The position numbers and the translations under genes were made by a program. Below, in pieces: positions 35,940 through 45,612 of a DNA stretch of 64,000 bases. This DNA comes from Catalinimonas alkaloidigena (GTDB lineage: Bacteria; Bacteroidota; Bacteroidia; Cytophagales; Flexibacteraceae), in NCBI RefSeq assembly GCF_900100765.1, contig NZ_FNFO01000002.1, forward strand, positions 682,001-746,000. Reading direction: 5' to 3'. Below the pieces are notes generated by a model. The model did not search any database. It was given only the letters and a program-made list of their open reading frames with translations, and was not told the DNA's origin. Position 1 is the stretch's first letter; every line of letters begins with the position of its first letter.

Positions 35940-36563
35940 ATGAAACGCTTTAAACAAGCCGGCATACTGGTAGCATTACTGGTACTGCCGGTTTTTCTGT
36001 ATCTGCTCCTGGTCGGTTTCGGAAAGAATCGCTACGATCTTCCCGTCATCACGACGTTTACCGATAGCCTGAGAACAGACACGATCCACATCGAAAAAGC
36101 GCCGGCCTTCTCGTTGCCGCAACTCGACGGCACCATCCTGGAGGGGAGTGCCCTGGACGGGCACGTTTACATTGCCCACTTCGTGTCTGTGCCCTGCCAG
36201 GGAAGTTGTGAGAAGGTGATGACGGAGCTGAAACGGGTGCAGGAATTTTTCAGAGATCAACCCGAGGTCGTGATCCTAACCCACGCGGCCGGGCAAGCCC
36301 GCGAGGCCGTTGCGTTGCAACAAACTTACGCGGCCGTGCCGCCGCAGTGGAAAATCGTAACCGGATCGCCCGCCATGCTCCAGCAGCTGGCCCGGCAAGG
36401 CTACGGATTGGTGTCTGATCCGGACCGCGATACCACCCTGGTGCTGCTCGACGGCACGCGGCGCATCCGCGGACTCTATTTAGGCACCGATCCTAAAGAG
36501 GTAGATCGTCTGCTGGTAGAAGCCGAAATCTTGGTACAACAAAAATCGGAACCGAACATTTGA
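35940..36563 (+). CDS. SCO1/SenC-like thioredoxin-fold protein
   Basis: A 207-residue protein anchored by one N-terminal helix (about 8-26) with a periplasmic thioredoxin fold. SCO proteins deliver copper to the CuA site or keep its cysteines reduced. The Cys pair is present (VPCQGSCEK, Cys86 and Cys90). The distal copper-binding His, expected just before the LVLLDG strand, appears replaced: the segment reads SDPDRDTTLVLLDG, with Arg163 at that place by my alignment. Position in the oxidase operon strongly supports an assembly role. Confidence 0.85.
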   Translation: MKRFKQAGILVALLVLPVFLYLLLVGFGKNRYDLPVITTFTDSLRTDTIHIEKAPAFSLPQLDGTILEGSALDGHVYIAHFVSVPCQGSCEKVMTELKRVQEFFRDQPEVVILTHAAGQAREAVALQQTYAAVPPQWKIVTGSPAMLQQLARQGYGLVSDPDRDTTLVLLDGTRRIRGLYLGTDPKEVDRLLVEAEILVQQKSEPNI

Positions 36564-36601
36564 GCAACGAACGTTGTTGCCTTAACACATAGACCAGAAG
36601 T

Positions 36602-37195
36602 ATGAGTGACCTGACCCAGGTAAAGCAGCCGGACAACCGAGTATTGATTTTAATCGGTGTATTGTCAGTCGCCATTCCAGTGGTGGTGGCTTTCTTGCTA
36701 TTTGTGCCACAAACGGGCAAAATGGGCGACTTTGATGTGTCGTTTCTGCCCCATCTGAATGCCGTCCTTAATTCGGCTACGGCCCTTTTGCTGATCGCGG
36801 GTTATCTGTTCATACGAAAACATCGTATCCGGCAGCACCAGACCATGATGATCTCTGCGTTTGTGTTGTCCAGCCTGTTTCTGGTGTCGTATGTCGTCTA
36901 CCATTTTCAGGCACCCTCCACGCACTTTGGCGATACCAATGCCGATGGCGTGGTCGATGCCGTAGAAGCGGCGGCGGTAGGCGGAGTGCGGTACGCGTAC
37001 CTGATCTTGCTCCTGACGCACATCGTGCTGGCAGCCGTAATCGTACCCTTTGTCTTGCTTTCTATTTATTTCGGGTGGACCGACCAACGTCAGCGGCACC
37101 GCAAAGTTTCTCGCTGGACGTTCCCAATGTGGCTATATGTAGCCGTAACCGGCGTCATTGTTTACCTGATGATTAGTCCTTATTACCCTGCATAA
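36602..37195 (+). CDS. DUF420 membrane protein
   Basis: A 197-residue protein with five hydrophobic helices and several conserved His residues (FLPHLNAVLNSA, KHRIRQHQTMM, YVVYHFQAP and LTHIVLA). DUF420 proteins accompany cytochrome oxidase genes in many bacteria (CtaM/YozB-like) and are linked to oxidase maturation. A Ca-binding-like DTNADGVVDAVE loop lies in the middle. Confidence 0.88.
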   Translation: MSDLTQVKQPDNRVLILIGVLSVAIPVVVAFLLFVPQTGKMGDFDVSFLPHLNAVLNSATALLLIAGYLFIRKHRIRQHQTMMISAFVLSSLFLVSYVVYHFQAPSTHFGDTNADGVVDAVEAAAVGGVRYAYLILLLTHIVLAAVIVPFVLLSIYFGWTDQRQRHRKVSRWTFPMWLYVAVTGVIVYLMISPYYPA

Positions 37196-37200
37196 TTGTT

Positions 37201-37455
37201 ATGAAGCGCTATATTTCTTTGTCGGTAGTCAGTCTGTTCCTCCTGTTGACCAGCACCTTCGCCAACGCGCAATGCGCCATGTGTGTGGCCACAGTCGAGA
37301 GCAACGTAAGCTCGGGCGATAGTCTGGTGGGGGCTGGTCTGAATGCGGGTATTCTCTACCTGATGGGCGTCCCTTACCTCATTTTCGCCGTGATTGGTTA
37401 CTCATGGTACCGCAGCAGCCGTCGTGACGCAAAACGTAAAGTCCGCTGGACCTGA
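37201..37455 (+). CDS. Small membrane protein with a CxxC motif
   Basis: An 84-residue protein. A signal peptide (MKRYISLSVVSLFLLLTSTF, cut near ANAQ) puts CAMC at the very start of the mature chain, followed by one membrane helix (about 47-67) and a basic cytoplasmic tail (RSSRRDAKRKVRW). I know of no named function. As the last gene of the oxidase unit, five bases after the DUF420 gene, a role in copper or thiol handling during oxidase assembly is an inference from position and the exposed CxxC. Confidence 0.8.
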   Translation: MKRYISLSVVSLFLLLTSTFANAQCAMCVATVESNVSSGDSLVGAGLNAGILYLMGVPYLIFAVIGYSWYRSSRRDAKRKVRWT

Positions 37456-37483
37456 GTCCTGGCGTGTAGACATAGACCTTACG

Positions 37484-37512
37484 AACCGGGGAGTTTTCTC
37501 TTCGGTTTTTTT
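37484..37512 (+). terminator. Terminator of the act-cox operon
   Basis: AACCGGGGAG pairs with CTCTTCGGTT (two G-T pairs) across a TTTT loop and is followed by a T-run. It marks the end of the 16-gene unit. Confidence 0.75.
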
Positions 37513-37619
37513 GTATCTGTCCGAATTCAGGTAGAGTTTTTGCTTAGAAACCCGAAAAGGAGTGCGATGCTGTGTGTGCATCTCTTATCTTCCCGTCGTG
37601 CTGAGTAATCGGAGTAGTT

Positions 37620-40600
37620 ATGAAACGTGAAAAGGTTTGGCTGTGGATTGCTGTGGTGCTGGGCGGCATCGGAGGGATTTGGCAATTCCTGGTGGCGAAC
37701 CAGCCGGCCGTACACGAACAGCATCAGTACGTGAATCAGGTAACCCAGCGTCTTCACGACGAACTGGCCAAAGTGTATGCCCGGGCCGACGTTATCGAAA
37801 GCAAGCTCACCAACACCGAGTCGGAATTATTTTCCAGCCTGTATCCCCAATCGCCCTATCCTTACTTTGTGTACCAGCGGGGGCAGGTGATCTACTGGTC
37901 CGACAACCTGTTTGTCCCTGATTTCGAAGACGTATGGGGCATGAGTTCACACGAGTACCTGCCCCTCGCGACCGGGTGGTTTGTCGTCTACCGCCGGGCG
38001 CTCTCGCACGATCGACTGTTGGTGTTTCTGATTCCTACGATCAAAAGTTACCAGATTACCAACGCTTACCTGAAGGAAGGGCTGAACACCGACATTTTTC
38101 CTTCTTCCAAATTTCGGTTCGCTCTGCAGCCGGGGCCTTTTTCCATCCAGGCACCTAACGGTGATTTTCTGTTTTCGCTCGTGTTGCCTGCCAACCTCCG
38201 CACGTCGAGTTTTTGGGAGCAGACGCCCCCCATCCTGTGTTTTCTGATGGCGATGGTGGCGTTCTCGGTCGTGGTGTTTCAGCTGCTTAACAAATGGCGC
38301 CGTCGGGGCTACGTGCTGGGCAGCATGCTGGCGTTGATTGCCTACGTGGTGGGCTTGCGCCTGCTGATGCTGGCACTCCATTTTCCGTACGCGCGGGTTT
38401 CGTGGAATCTGTACGATCCCCGCTATTTTGCGTCATCGTGGTTCGCTCCGTCGCTGGGCGATCTGTTCACCAATGTGCTGCTGGCTTTTTTGCTGATGCT
38501 CTACGTGCTGCGTTACCTGCCGCAGGTGCGTGCCGTGCGTGCGTTGGAAAAAGCGCCCCTGACCCGACGTCAGTTGGCAAGCGGACTGGTGTTGTGCCTG
38601 AGTTTTCTGACCCTCTGGGGATTTTTCCTGATGCTGAAGGCGCTATTCTTCAACTCCCAGGGTGACTTCGATATCAATGCAAGCCTGGAATTCTCAGGCA
38701 TGAAACTCGTAACGCTGAGCATTGTCGTCTTGCTTTCCCAGCTGTTCTTCGGGATCGTCCACCTGTGGGGAGCGCTGTTTTTACGCTGGATGCCCGACCC
38801 TCGGGAAGCGATGCCAGTGGCCGGCGTGGTCGGATTTATTTTCTTTGTGGCTTCGCTGGTGCCGAGAGGGCTGCCACTGACGGTCCTTTTGTTAGGCAGC
38901 GCCTATTTCCTTCTGCTCTACCTGTGGCGCCTACCACGATACCTGCGGCGGTTTGGCTACAAATCCTACCTCTACTTTTTTTCCTGCGCGATTGTGTGTG
39001 CCGGCATTGAAGCGTTGGCGGTCTACCAGCATCAGCAGCAGGCCACTTTGCAAACCAAGCAGCGCCTGGCGACTCAGCTTCTGATGGACAACGATCCGTG
39101 GGCAGAGCATCTGCTGTACGAAGCCATGCAGAAAATCTCGGCCGACGATTTTATCAAGATCCGTTTTCTTAACATGCTTGGCTCCAAAGAGCTGATCGAG
39201 CAGAAGATTCGGCGCAGTTACCTCAACACGTACTTCGACAAATACGACGTCCAGGTGGCGGTATTCAATGCCAATGGCGAGATCCTGAGCGACATCGGCG
39301 AAGACATCAGTTACGAACGCCTGCGGCGGATTTACGATAAACCTGAGAACCGCACGGAGTACAAAAATATCTTCCTGAACAACGAATACGAACGCAATCG
39401 GGCGCGCCGCTACCTCACGTTCATCCCGATACGTACCCGGGGGTTGACGTTGGGCTACATCGTGATTGAACTGCGCAGCAAACGCATCATTCCCAATACT
39501 GTCTATCCGGAGTTGCTGGTCGACAAGCAGTTTTCTCAGCCGCCCCGCAACTACAGTTACGCCATTTATGTACAGGATCGGCTTCAGTACAGCTACGGCG
39601 ATTTCAACTACGACAACAATTTTCCCGATCCGCTTTCCGAAAACCCCAAGCTGTTCGAAGAAGGCATCTCGGCTTTCGGCGAGCATCACCTGGCGGTTTG
39701 CGGCGACGCCCGCCGGTACGTAGTCATCTCCACACCGGAATACCCGCTGCGCAGTATCTTCTCGAATTTCTCTTTTGTGTTTCTGGTCCTGACCATTTGC
39801 ATTTTAGCGGGCCTGCTTTTCTTTGCGCTGGTGCGGCACCTGGTCCACAACGATCCGCTGACCCAGCGCCTCACGTTTGCCAACAAAATCCAGATCTACC
39901 TCAATCTGGCGTTTCTGATTCCGCTCCTGACCAGTAGTGTCGTCATTCTGAGTGTGGTGAGTGATGGACTTCAACAGGATTTGCAACACGCCTACATGCG
40001 CCAGGCCGACGTTACGGGCAGTAACGTAATCAACGCCCTGGAACAGTACCAAACCGGTGTGATCGGTGCGGAAGCGCTGGGTTCACTGCTACTCGACATC
40101 GCGCGCAACACCGAAACGGATCTGAACCTGTTCGATACCGACGGACGGTTGATTGTCTCGACCCAGCCGATGATCTACGAAAAAAATCTGCTGGCACGTT
40201 ACCTCAGCCCGCAGGCGATGGCGACCGTAGTGGAGCACAATCAGAATTACGTCGTATTGCAGGAGCAGGTCGGCACACTGAACTACAGCTCGGTCTACCG
40301 AGGCATGCGCTCGTACGAAACCGGCCAGTTGCTGGGGGTGCTGAGTATTCCCTTCTTTGAGTCGAAGGCCGAACTGGACCGACAAATTATCGACCTGGTG
40401 GGCATGATGCTGAACATCTTTACGGCCATTTTCCTGGCTCTGCTGGTGCTCTCGTATTTTGCCTCGCAGCTCCTGACCGAACCCCTCAGCCTGATTACCC
40501 GGAAGCTGCAACGGACCACGCTGGACCGCAACGAGCCGCTCGAATGGCACACGCGCGACGAAATCGGACTGTTGGTGGATGAATACAACCGCATGATTGT

Positions 40601-41330
40601 GAAGCTGGAAGAAAGCCGGGAAGCGCTTTCGAGGAGCGAGAAAGAGTCGGCTTGGCGCGAAATGGCGCGGCAGGTAGCCCACGAGATCAAAAATCCACTG
40701 ACGCCCATGAAACTCACCCTCCAGTACCTGGACCGGGCGTTAGGCGACCGGGAGGCCGAAGAACTACGGCAGATGTCGAAGAAAGCCGTCAATACGCTGT
40801 TGGCGCAGGTCGATACCCTGAACGACATCGCCACGTCGTTCTCAGCCTTTGCCAAAATGCCCGTTCCCAAGACCGAAATGTTCGAATTGAAAGCGGTGGT
40901 GCAGAAAACGGTCGACTTGTACGAAAACGAAGCTTCCGGCCAGGTGCACGTCGATTTACCCGAACAGGCCTGTTGGGTCATAGGTGACGAGCAACTGATG
41001 GGGCGGACGCTGACCAATCTGATCCTGAATGCCCTGCAGTCGGTGCCGCAGGAGCGCAAGCCCGAAGTGTGGGTTCGGCTTCGTTGCCGGAAACAACGTG
41101 TGATCATCGAAGTGGCCGACAACGGTACCGGCATTCCGGACGCCATTCAGGAAAAAGTCTTTATTCCCAACTTCAGTACAAAATATGCGGGGTCCGGCAT
41201 CGGACTGGCTGTGGCCAAACGTGGCGTCGAGCACGCCGGAGGGCGCATCTGGTTCGAGACGGAGCAGAACGTGGGCACTCGTTTCTACATTGAGTTGCCG
41301 CTGGTGCAACCTTCCGAAAACGGGCACTGA
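37620..41330 (+). CDS. Large multi-module sensor histidine kinase
   Basis: A 1236-residue membrane kinase, far longer than usual. Seen in order: a first helix (about 8-24), a periplasmic region (about 25-190), a bundle of roughly eight helices (about 195-475), a long soluble region (about 476-710), two helices (about 715-770), another extracytoplasmic region (about 775-925), a helix (about 930-955), a HAMP-like linker and the kinase. The phosphorylated His is His1021 in VAHEIKNPLTPMKLTLQYL. The ATPase shows LTNLILNALQSVP, VADNGTGIP and GSGIGLAVAK. The catalytic half is NtrY-like. No response regulator lies next to it, so its partner is unknown. Confidence 0.9.
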   Translation: MKREKVWLWIAVVLGGIGGIWQFLVANQPAVHEQHQYVNQVTQRLHDELAKVYARADVIESKLTNTESELFSSLYPQSPYPYFVYQRGQVIYWSDNLFVPDFEDVWGMSSHEYLPLATGWFVVYRRALSHDRLLVFLIPTIKSYQITNAYLKEGLNTDIFPSSKFRFALQPGPFSIQAPNGDFLFSLVLPANLRTSSFWEQTPPILCFLMAMVAFSVVVFQLLNKWRRRGYVLGSMLALIAYVVGLRLLMLALHFPYARVSWNLYDPRYFASSWFAPSLGDLFTNVLLAFLLMLYVLRYLPQVRAVRALEKAPLTRRQLASGLVLCLSFLTLWGFFLMLKALFFNSQGDFDINASLEFSGMKLVTLSIVVLLSQLFFGIVHLWGALFLRWMPDPREAMPVAGVVGFIFFVASLVPRGLPLTVLLLGSAYFLLLYLWRLPRYLRRFGYKSYLYFFSCAIVCAGIEALAVYQHQQQATLQTKQRLATQLLMDNDPWAEHLLYEAMQKISADDFIKIRFLNMLGSKELIEQKIRRSYLNTYFDKYDVQVAVFNANGEILSDIGEDISYERLRRIYDKPENRTEYKNIFLNNEYERNRARRYLTFIPIRTRGLTLGYIVIELRSKRIIPNTVYPELLVDKQFSQPPRNYSYAIYVQDRLQYSYGDFNYDNNFPDPLSENPKLFEEGISAFGEHHLAVCGDARRYVVISTPEYPLRSIFSNFSFVFLVLTICILAGLLFFALVRHLVHNDPLTQRLTFANKIQIYLNLAFLIPLLTSSVVILSVVSDGLQQDLQHAYMRQADVTGSNVINALEQYQTGVIGAEALGSLLLDIARNTETDLNLFDTDGRLIVSTQPMIYEKNLLARYLSPQAMATVVEHNQNYVVLQEQVGTLNYSSVYRGMRSYETGQLLGVLSIPFFESKAELDRQIIDLVGMMLNIFTAIFLALLVLSYFASQLLTEPLSLITRKLQRTTLDRNEPLEWHTRDEIGLLVDEYNRMIVKLEESREALSRSEKESAWREMARQVAHEIKNPLTPMKLTLQYLDRALGDREAEELRQMSKKAVNTLLAQVDTLNDIATSFSAFAKMPVPKTEMFELKAVVQKTVDLYENEASGQVHVDLPEQACWVIGDEQLMGRTLTNLILNALQSVPQERKPEVWVRLRCRKQRVIIEVADNGTGIPDAIQEKVFIPNFSTKYAGSGIGLAVAKRGVEHAGGRIWFETEQNVGTRFYIELPLVQPSENGH

Positions 41331-41402
41331 TCCGCGCCCATGCACGAACTTTTTGGGCGTTAACTGCGGCAACCCGTATCTTTGGCTTTTCCCCGCTGGC
41401 TT

Positions 41403-42158
41403 ATGCTGACTAAACGCATCATCCCCTGCCTGGATGTAAAAGATGGTAAGACTGTAAAGGGCGTCAATTTTGTTAACCTGCGTGATGCGGGCGACCCGGT
41501 CGAACTGGGCGCGCGCTATGCGGAAGAAGGCGCCGACGAATTGGTGTTTCTCGACATCACCGCGACGGTTGAAAAGCGACGTACCCTGGTAGAGCTGGTG
41601 CGTCGGGTGGCCAAAGAAATCAACATTCCTTTCACCGTAGGCGGGGGCATCAGCACCGTCGAAGACGTATCCGCCCTGTTGCACGCCGGTGCCGATAAAG
41701 TCTCGATCAACTCATCGGCCGTGCGCCGCCCCGAGTTGATCAACGAGCTGGCGCAAGAGTTTGGCTCTCAGTGTGTCGTCGTGGCCATCGACACCCGCTA
41801 TGTCGACGGAGAGCACATCGTGCATACCCACGGCGGCCGGACGCCCACCGAAAAGCGGACCATTCCCTGGGCACAAGAAGTAGAAGAACGGGGCGCCGGC
41901 GAAATTCTGCTCACGTCGATGGATACCGACGGCACCAAGGCCGGATTTGCGCTGGAACTGACGCAGGAGATTTCCCGGCGGTTGCAGATTCCCGTCATTG
42001 CGTCGGGCGGGGCCGGTACGATGGAACATTTCAAAGAGGTTTTTCAGGACGGCTGCGCCGATGCCGCACTGGCCGCGAGTATTTTTCACTTCAAAGAAAT
42101 TGAAATCCCAGGCCTCAAGGAGTACCTTCGCCGAGAAAACATTGCAGTACGCTTGTGA
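41403..42158 (+). CDS. hisF: Imidazole glycerol phosphate synthase subunit HisF
   Basis: A 251-residue TIM barrel, the usual family length. With HisH it makes imidazole glycerol phosphate and AICAR in histidine synthesis. [19 protein letters not shown] contains the catalytic Asp (CLDV), and the second catalytic Asp is in [10 protein letters not shown]. Phosphate-binding loops are GGGIST and [12 protein letters not shown]. It starts 72 bases after the kinase gene and is coupled to hisIE; hisH and the other his genes are not in view. Confidence 0.96.
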   Translation: MLTKRIIPCLDVKDGKTVKGVNFVNLRDAGDPVELGARYAEEGADELVFLDITATVEKRRTLVELVRRVAKEINIPFTVGGGISTVEDVSALLHAGADKVSINSSAVRRPELINELAQEFGSQCVVVAIDTRYVDGEHIVHTHGGRTPTEKRTIPWAQEVEERGAGEILLTSMDTDGTKAGFALELTQEISRRLQIPVIASGGAGTMEHFKEVFQDGCADAALAASIFHFKEIEIPGLKEYLRRENIAVRL

Positions 42159-42754
42159 ATATCGATTTTAGTAAAGGAGACGGACTGGTCCCCGCCGTTG
42201 TGCAAGATGCCACCACGCACCGGGTGCTGATGTTGGGTTATATGAACCAGGCCGCTCTGGACCAGACGCAGGCAGAAGGGAAGGTGACGTTCTGGAGCCG
42301 TTCCAAACAGCGCCTCTGGACCAAAGGCGAAACATCCGGCAACTTTTTGCAGGTGCGCGACATACGCGCCGATTGCGATGGCGATACCCTCCTGATCAAG
42401 GCCGATCCGGTCGGTCCGGTCTGCCATACCGGGGCCGACACCTGTTTTGACGAAACCAACCAGAGCACCGGCACGGCTTTTCTGGATTACCTCAAGCAGG
42501 TGATCCGCGACCGAAAACACAACCCGAACGAAAAGTCCTACACCCGTTCGCTGTTTCAGAAGGGCATCAACAAAGTAGCTCAGAAAGTGGGCGAAGAGGC
42601 GGTCGAGCTGGTGATTGAAGCAAAGGACCAGAACGACGATTTGTTCAAAGGCGAGGCGGCCGACCTGCTATTTCACTTTTTGGTCTTGCTGGAAGCAAAA
42701 GAGATAGATTTAAACGAAGTTTTGGCCGTGTTGGAGGCCCGACATCGTCGATAA
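42155..42754 (+). CDS. hisIE: Bifunctional phosphoribosyl-AMP cyclohydrolase / phosphoribosyl-ATP pyrophosphohydrolase
   Basis: A 199-residue fusion catalysing steps two and three of histidine synthesis. The N-terminal cyclohydrolase has [32 protein letters not shown] and the metal site DCDGDTLL...CHTGADTCF. The C-terminal pyrophosphohydrolase has [14 protein letters not shown] and [14 protein letters not shown]. It starts with GTG overlapping the hisF stop (GTGA). Confidence 0.95.
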   Translation: MNIDFSKGDGLVPAVVQDATTHRVLMLGYMNQAALDQTQAEGKVTFWSRSKQRLWTKGETSGNFLQVRDIRADCDGDTLLIKADPVGPVCHTGADTCFDETNQSTGTAFLDYLKQVIRDRKHNPNEKSYTRSLFQKGINKVAQKVGEEAVELVIEAKDQNDDLFKGEAADLLFHFLVLLEAKEIDLNEVLAVLEARHRR

Positions 42755-42819
42755 ATAGGTTGTTCTTCTAGGCAGAGTGGGAGGTAAGTAGTACTTTCAG
42801 GCAAAGAACCTACTGCTTT

Positions 42820-43065
42820 ATGAAGAAAAACTACTTTCAGCGTTGGCTGCTGTTTGGCCTGACGGGACTGTTGTTGGTCGGCATTGGGCTCGGGCTGTTG
42901 GTAGAAGCCATCCACTTGCGCATGAATCAGGCCGCGTTTGCGCAATGGGCGGGCGTGGGGCTGACCAGTCTGTCGGCAGTGGTGCTGGGGCTGACTGCGT
43001 TGGGCGAAAGCGTGGTGAACCGCGTGTTTTATAAACTCCGAAACCGGCAACGCAGTGCATCGTAA
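42820..43065 (+). CDS. Small two-helix membrane protein
   Basis: An 81-residue protein of unknown function. Two hydrophobic helices (about 9-28 and 43-62) are joined by a short polar loop (EAIHLRMNQAAFAQW), and a basic tail (YKLRNRQRSAS) suggests both ends are cytoplasmic. The frame is clean and starts 65 bases after hisIE, but there is no family I can name. Confidence 0.6.
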   Translation: MKKNYFQRWLLFGLTGLLLVGIGLGLLVEAIHLRMNQAAFAQWAGVGLTSLSAVVLGLTALGESVVNRVFYKLRNRQRSAS

Positions 43066-43161
43066 ATCACATTGTTTAAGCGACCCTGGATGGGAAGTGC
43101 CCGGTGAAGCGGCCTTTGCTTCCGCTGCTCCACAGGGGCGTACACAAATCGCTGCGACTAC

Positions 43162-45612
43162 ATGAAGCTATTCAGGTTTATCCTCGTCATGCTTCTCACC
43201 TTTATGGTGGCCTTTGTACTGAGTACTCGGATGAGCTCAGTTCCGCCTCTGGGCTATTTCCTGAATCCCTTTGCGGGTTTCTGGCAGAACGCCGAAACCG
43301 TAGCTTCGGCCACCGCCCCGCACACCCTGAACCTGCCCACCCTGCACGACAGCGTCACCATCGTCTACGACCGCTACCAGGTGCCGCACATTTTTGCCCG
43401 GAACGATCACGATCTGTACGTAGCCCAGGGGTATGTCACGGCCCGCGACCGGCTCTGGCAGATGGATTTTCAAACGCGGGCGGCCGGCGGCCGCCTGTCG
43501 GAGGTGTTGGGCGAACTGACCCTGGAATACGACCGGTTTCAACGAAAAGTCGGGATGGTCTACGGCGCAGAACGATTCCTGGAAGCCACCCTGGCCGACT
43601 CGCTCGGCAGACAAGTCATCGAAGCTTATACCGAGGGGGTCAACGCCTGGATCAGCCAACTGACTCCCATGAACTACCCGATCGAGTTTAAACTCCTGGA
43701 TTATAAACCCGAACCGTGGGAGCCGCTCAAAACGGCGTTGATGCTCAAGCTGATGACGGCCAACCTGACCATGGGTACGGACGATCTGTTCATGACGCGT
43801 ATCCTGCAGCAGTACGGGAAAGCCACGGTCGACTCGCTGTTTCCTGCGTACCCTTACTTTTCTGACCCGATCATCCCTCCGCATACACCCTGGAATTTCC
43901 GGCCCGTCCCGATTCCGGCAGCCCCGACTCAGGTTGCTGCGCTGGGCGCCACGTACCAGTTTCCACACCGACCCGACCCCGACAACGGAAGTAACAACTG
44001 GGCCATCAGCGGCGAACGCTCGGCCACGGGCTATCCTATTCTGGCCAACGACCCGCACCTGGGGTTGAGCTTGCCTTCGTTGTGGTACCAGGTGCAACTG
44101 CATGCGCCGGGTGTCAACGTGTGTGGGGCGTCACTGCCCGGCACGCCCGGCGTCATTATCGGCTTCAACGACGCCATCGCCTGGGGTGTGACCAACGTGG
44201 ATGCAGACGTGCTGGACTTTTATAAAATCGATTTCCGGGATGACGACCGCCTCGAATACCGCTACCTCGACGAAACGACGGCGCAGGAATGGCACCCGGT
44301 CACGTTGCGCGAAGAGCGGATCAAGGTCAGAAACTACGGCATCATCCGCGATACGGTACGGTACACGCACCATGGTCCTCTGCTGTACAACGACCCGGCA
44401 GAGCCCAGCTTCAACCCGCGGTTTCCGGCCGGGCTGGCCATGCGCTGGATTGCCCACGAGCCGAGTACCGAGCTGACCACTTTCTATAAACTGAACCGGG
44501 CGCAGGATTACCAGGCCTTTACCGAAGCGCTTTCATACTACATGGCGCCGGCGCAGAATTTTGTGTATGCCGACCGTGATAACAACATCGCCCTCTGGGT
44601 GAACGGCCGCTTTCCGCTGAAGTGGAAAGAACAGGGGAAATTCATCTTAGAAGGAAGTGACCCTAAAAACGACTGGCAAGGCTGGATTCCCCATGCGCAT
44701 AATCCGCACGTAAAGAATCCGCCCCGCGGGTTTGTCAGTTCCGGCAACCAACGCTCCACAGATCGGACTTACCCTTATTACCTTACGTGGGAACAAGCCC
44801 CTTACGGGCGCGGCGCGCGGATCAACGAAGTGTTGCGGCAAATGCATCACGCCACCGCCGATAGTCTGCGTGCGCTGCAAAACGACAACCTCTACTGGCA
44901 TGCCCGGCAGGCCCTTCCTCGGATGTTGCAGGGCGTCCGGGCACAGCAGCTTACCGAACCGCAGCAACAGGTCTACGCGCAGATGCGCCGGTGGAACTAC
45001 GAGTACGGTCCCGGGCAACGCGAACCCGCCGTGTTCGAGGCGTGGTGGGAGGCTTTTACCGAAGCGACCTGGCACGACGAACTGGGCGATACGCTGATGC
45101 GCTATCCCATGCAGACGACGACGCTCTTCCTGATGGACAGCCTTCCCAAAGCTTCCTGGTTTGATGACCGGACCACCCCCGAACGCGAAACGTTGGATGA
45201 AATACTCCACCAGACGTTTGTGGCCAGCGTTGATACGTTACGGTCTGACCTCGGACCCTGGGACGACGATTGGCAGTGGGCGACCGTGAAGGGTACGACG
45301 ATCCGCCATCTGATGCCGCCGCTGACCAGTTTCGGACGGAAGGACATCCGGATTGGCGGCGGGGCAGGCATCGTGAACGCCACGAAGAAAACCCACGGGC
45401 CTTCCTGGCGGATGATTGTGGAGTTGGGGCCGCAGGTAAAAGCCTGGGGCGTGTATCCGGGAGGGCAATCGGGCAATCCGGGCAGCCCCTTTTACGAAAA
45501 CATGATCGACACGTGGCGCGACGGGCATCTCAACGAACTGATCTTTTTGCCCTCGCCGGAAGCGGCACCCGCCGATGCTTCGGTTTGGCAACTTAACCGC
45601 AACTCACCATGA
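43162..45612 (+). CDS. Penicillin acylase family (S45) hydrolase
   Basis: An 816-residue N-terminal nucleophile hydrolase, exported via an N-terminal signal or anchor (MKLFRFILVMLLTFMVAFVL). The family matures by self-cleavage before a Ser that becomes the nucleophile: here GSNNWAISG with Ser277, preceded by a linker and followed by the oxyanion region NDPHLGLSLPSLWYQ. GVTNVDADVLDFY and the far C-terminal PGGQSGNPGSPFY also fit. Natural substrates may be acyl-homoserine lactones or other amides, and real penicillin cleavage should not be assumed. Confidence 0.92.
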   Translation: MKLFRFILVMLLTFMVAFVLSTRMSSVPPLGYFLNPFAGFWQNAETVASATAPHTLNLPTLHDSVTIVYDRYQVPHIFARNDHDLYVAQGYVTARDRLWQMDFQTRAAGGRLSEVLGELTLEYDRFQRKVGMVYGAERFLEATLADSLGRQVIEAYTEGVNAWISQLTPMNYPIEFKLLDYKPEPWEPLKTALMLKLMTANLTMGTDDLFMTRILQQYGKATVDSLFPAYPYFSDPIIPPHTPWNFRPVPIPAAPTQVAALGATYQFPHRPDPDNGSNNWAISGERSATGYPILANDPHLGLSLPSLWYQVQLHAPGVNVCGASLPGTPGVIIGFNDAIAWGVTNVDADVLDFYKIDFRDDDRLEYRYLDETTAQEWHPVTLREERIKVRNYGIIRDTVRYTHHGPLLYNDPAEPSFNPRFPAGLAMRWIAHEPSTELTTFYKLNRAQDYQAFTEALSYYMAPAQNFVYADRDNNIALWVNGRFPLKWKEQGKFILEGSDPKNDWQGWIPHAHNPHVKNPPRGFVSSGNQRSTDRTYPYYLTWEQAPYGRGARINEVLRQMHHATADSLRALQNDNLYWHARQALPRMLQGVRAQQLTEPQQQVYAQMRRWNYEYGPGQREPAVFEAWWEAFTEATWHDELGDTLMRYPMQTTTLFLMDSLPKASWFDDRTTPERETLDEILHQTFVASVDTLRSDLGPWDDDWQWATVKGTTIRHLMPPLTSFGRKDIRIGGGAGIVNATKKTHGPSWRMIVELGPQVKAWGVYPGGQSGNPGSPFYENMIDTWRDGHLNELIFLPSPEAAPADASVWQLNRNSP

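Noticed and set aside
43162-45612. Calling the S45 hydrolase a penicillin-degrading enzyme
   Set aside because: Family membership does not show penicillin activity; many members cleave acyl-homoserine lactones or unknown amides.
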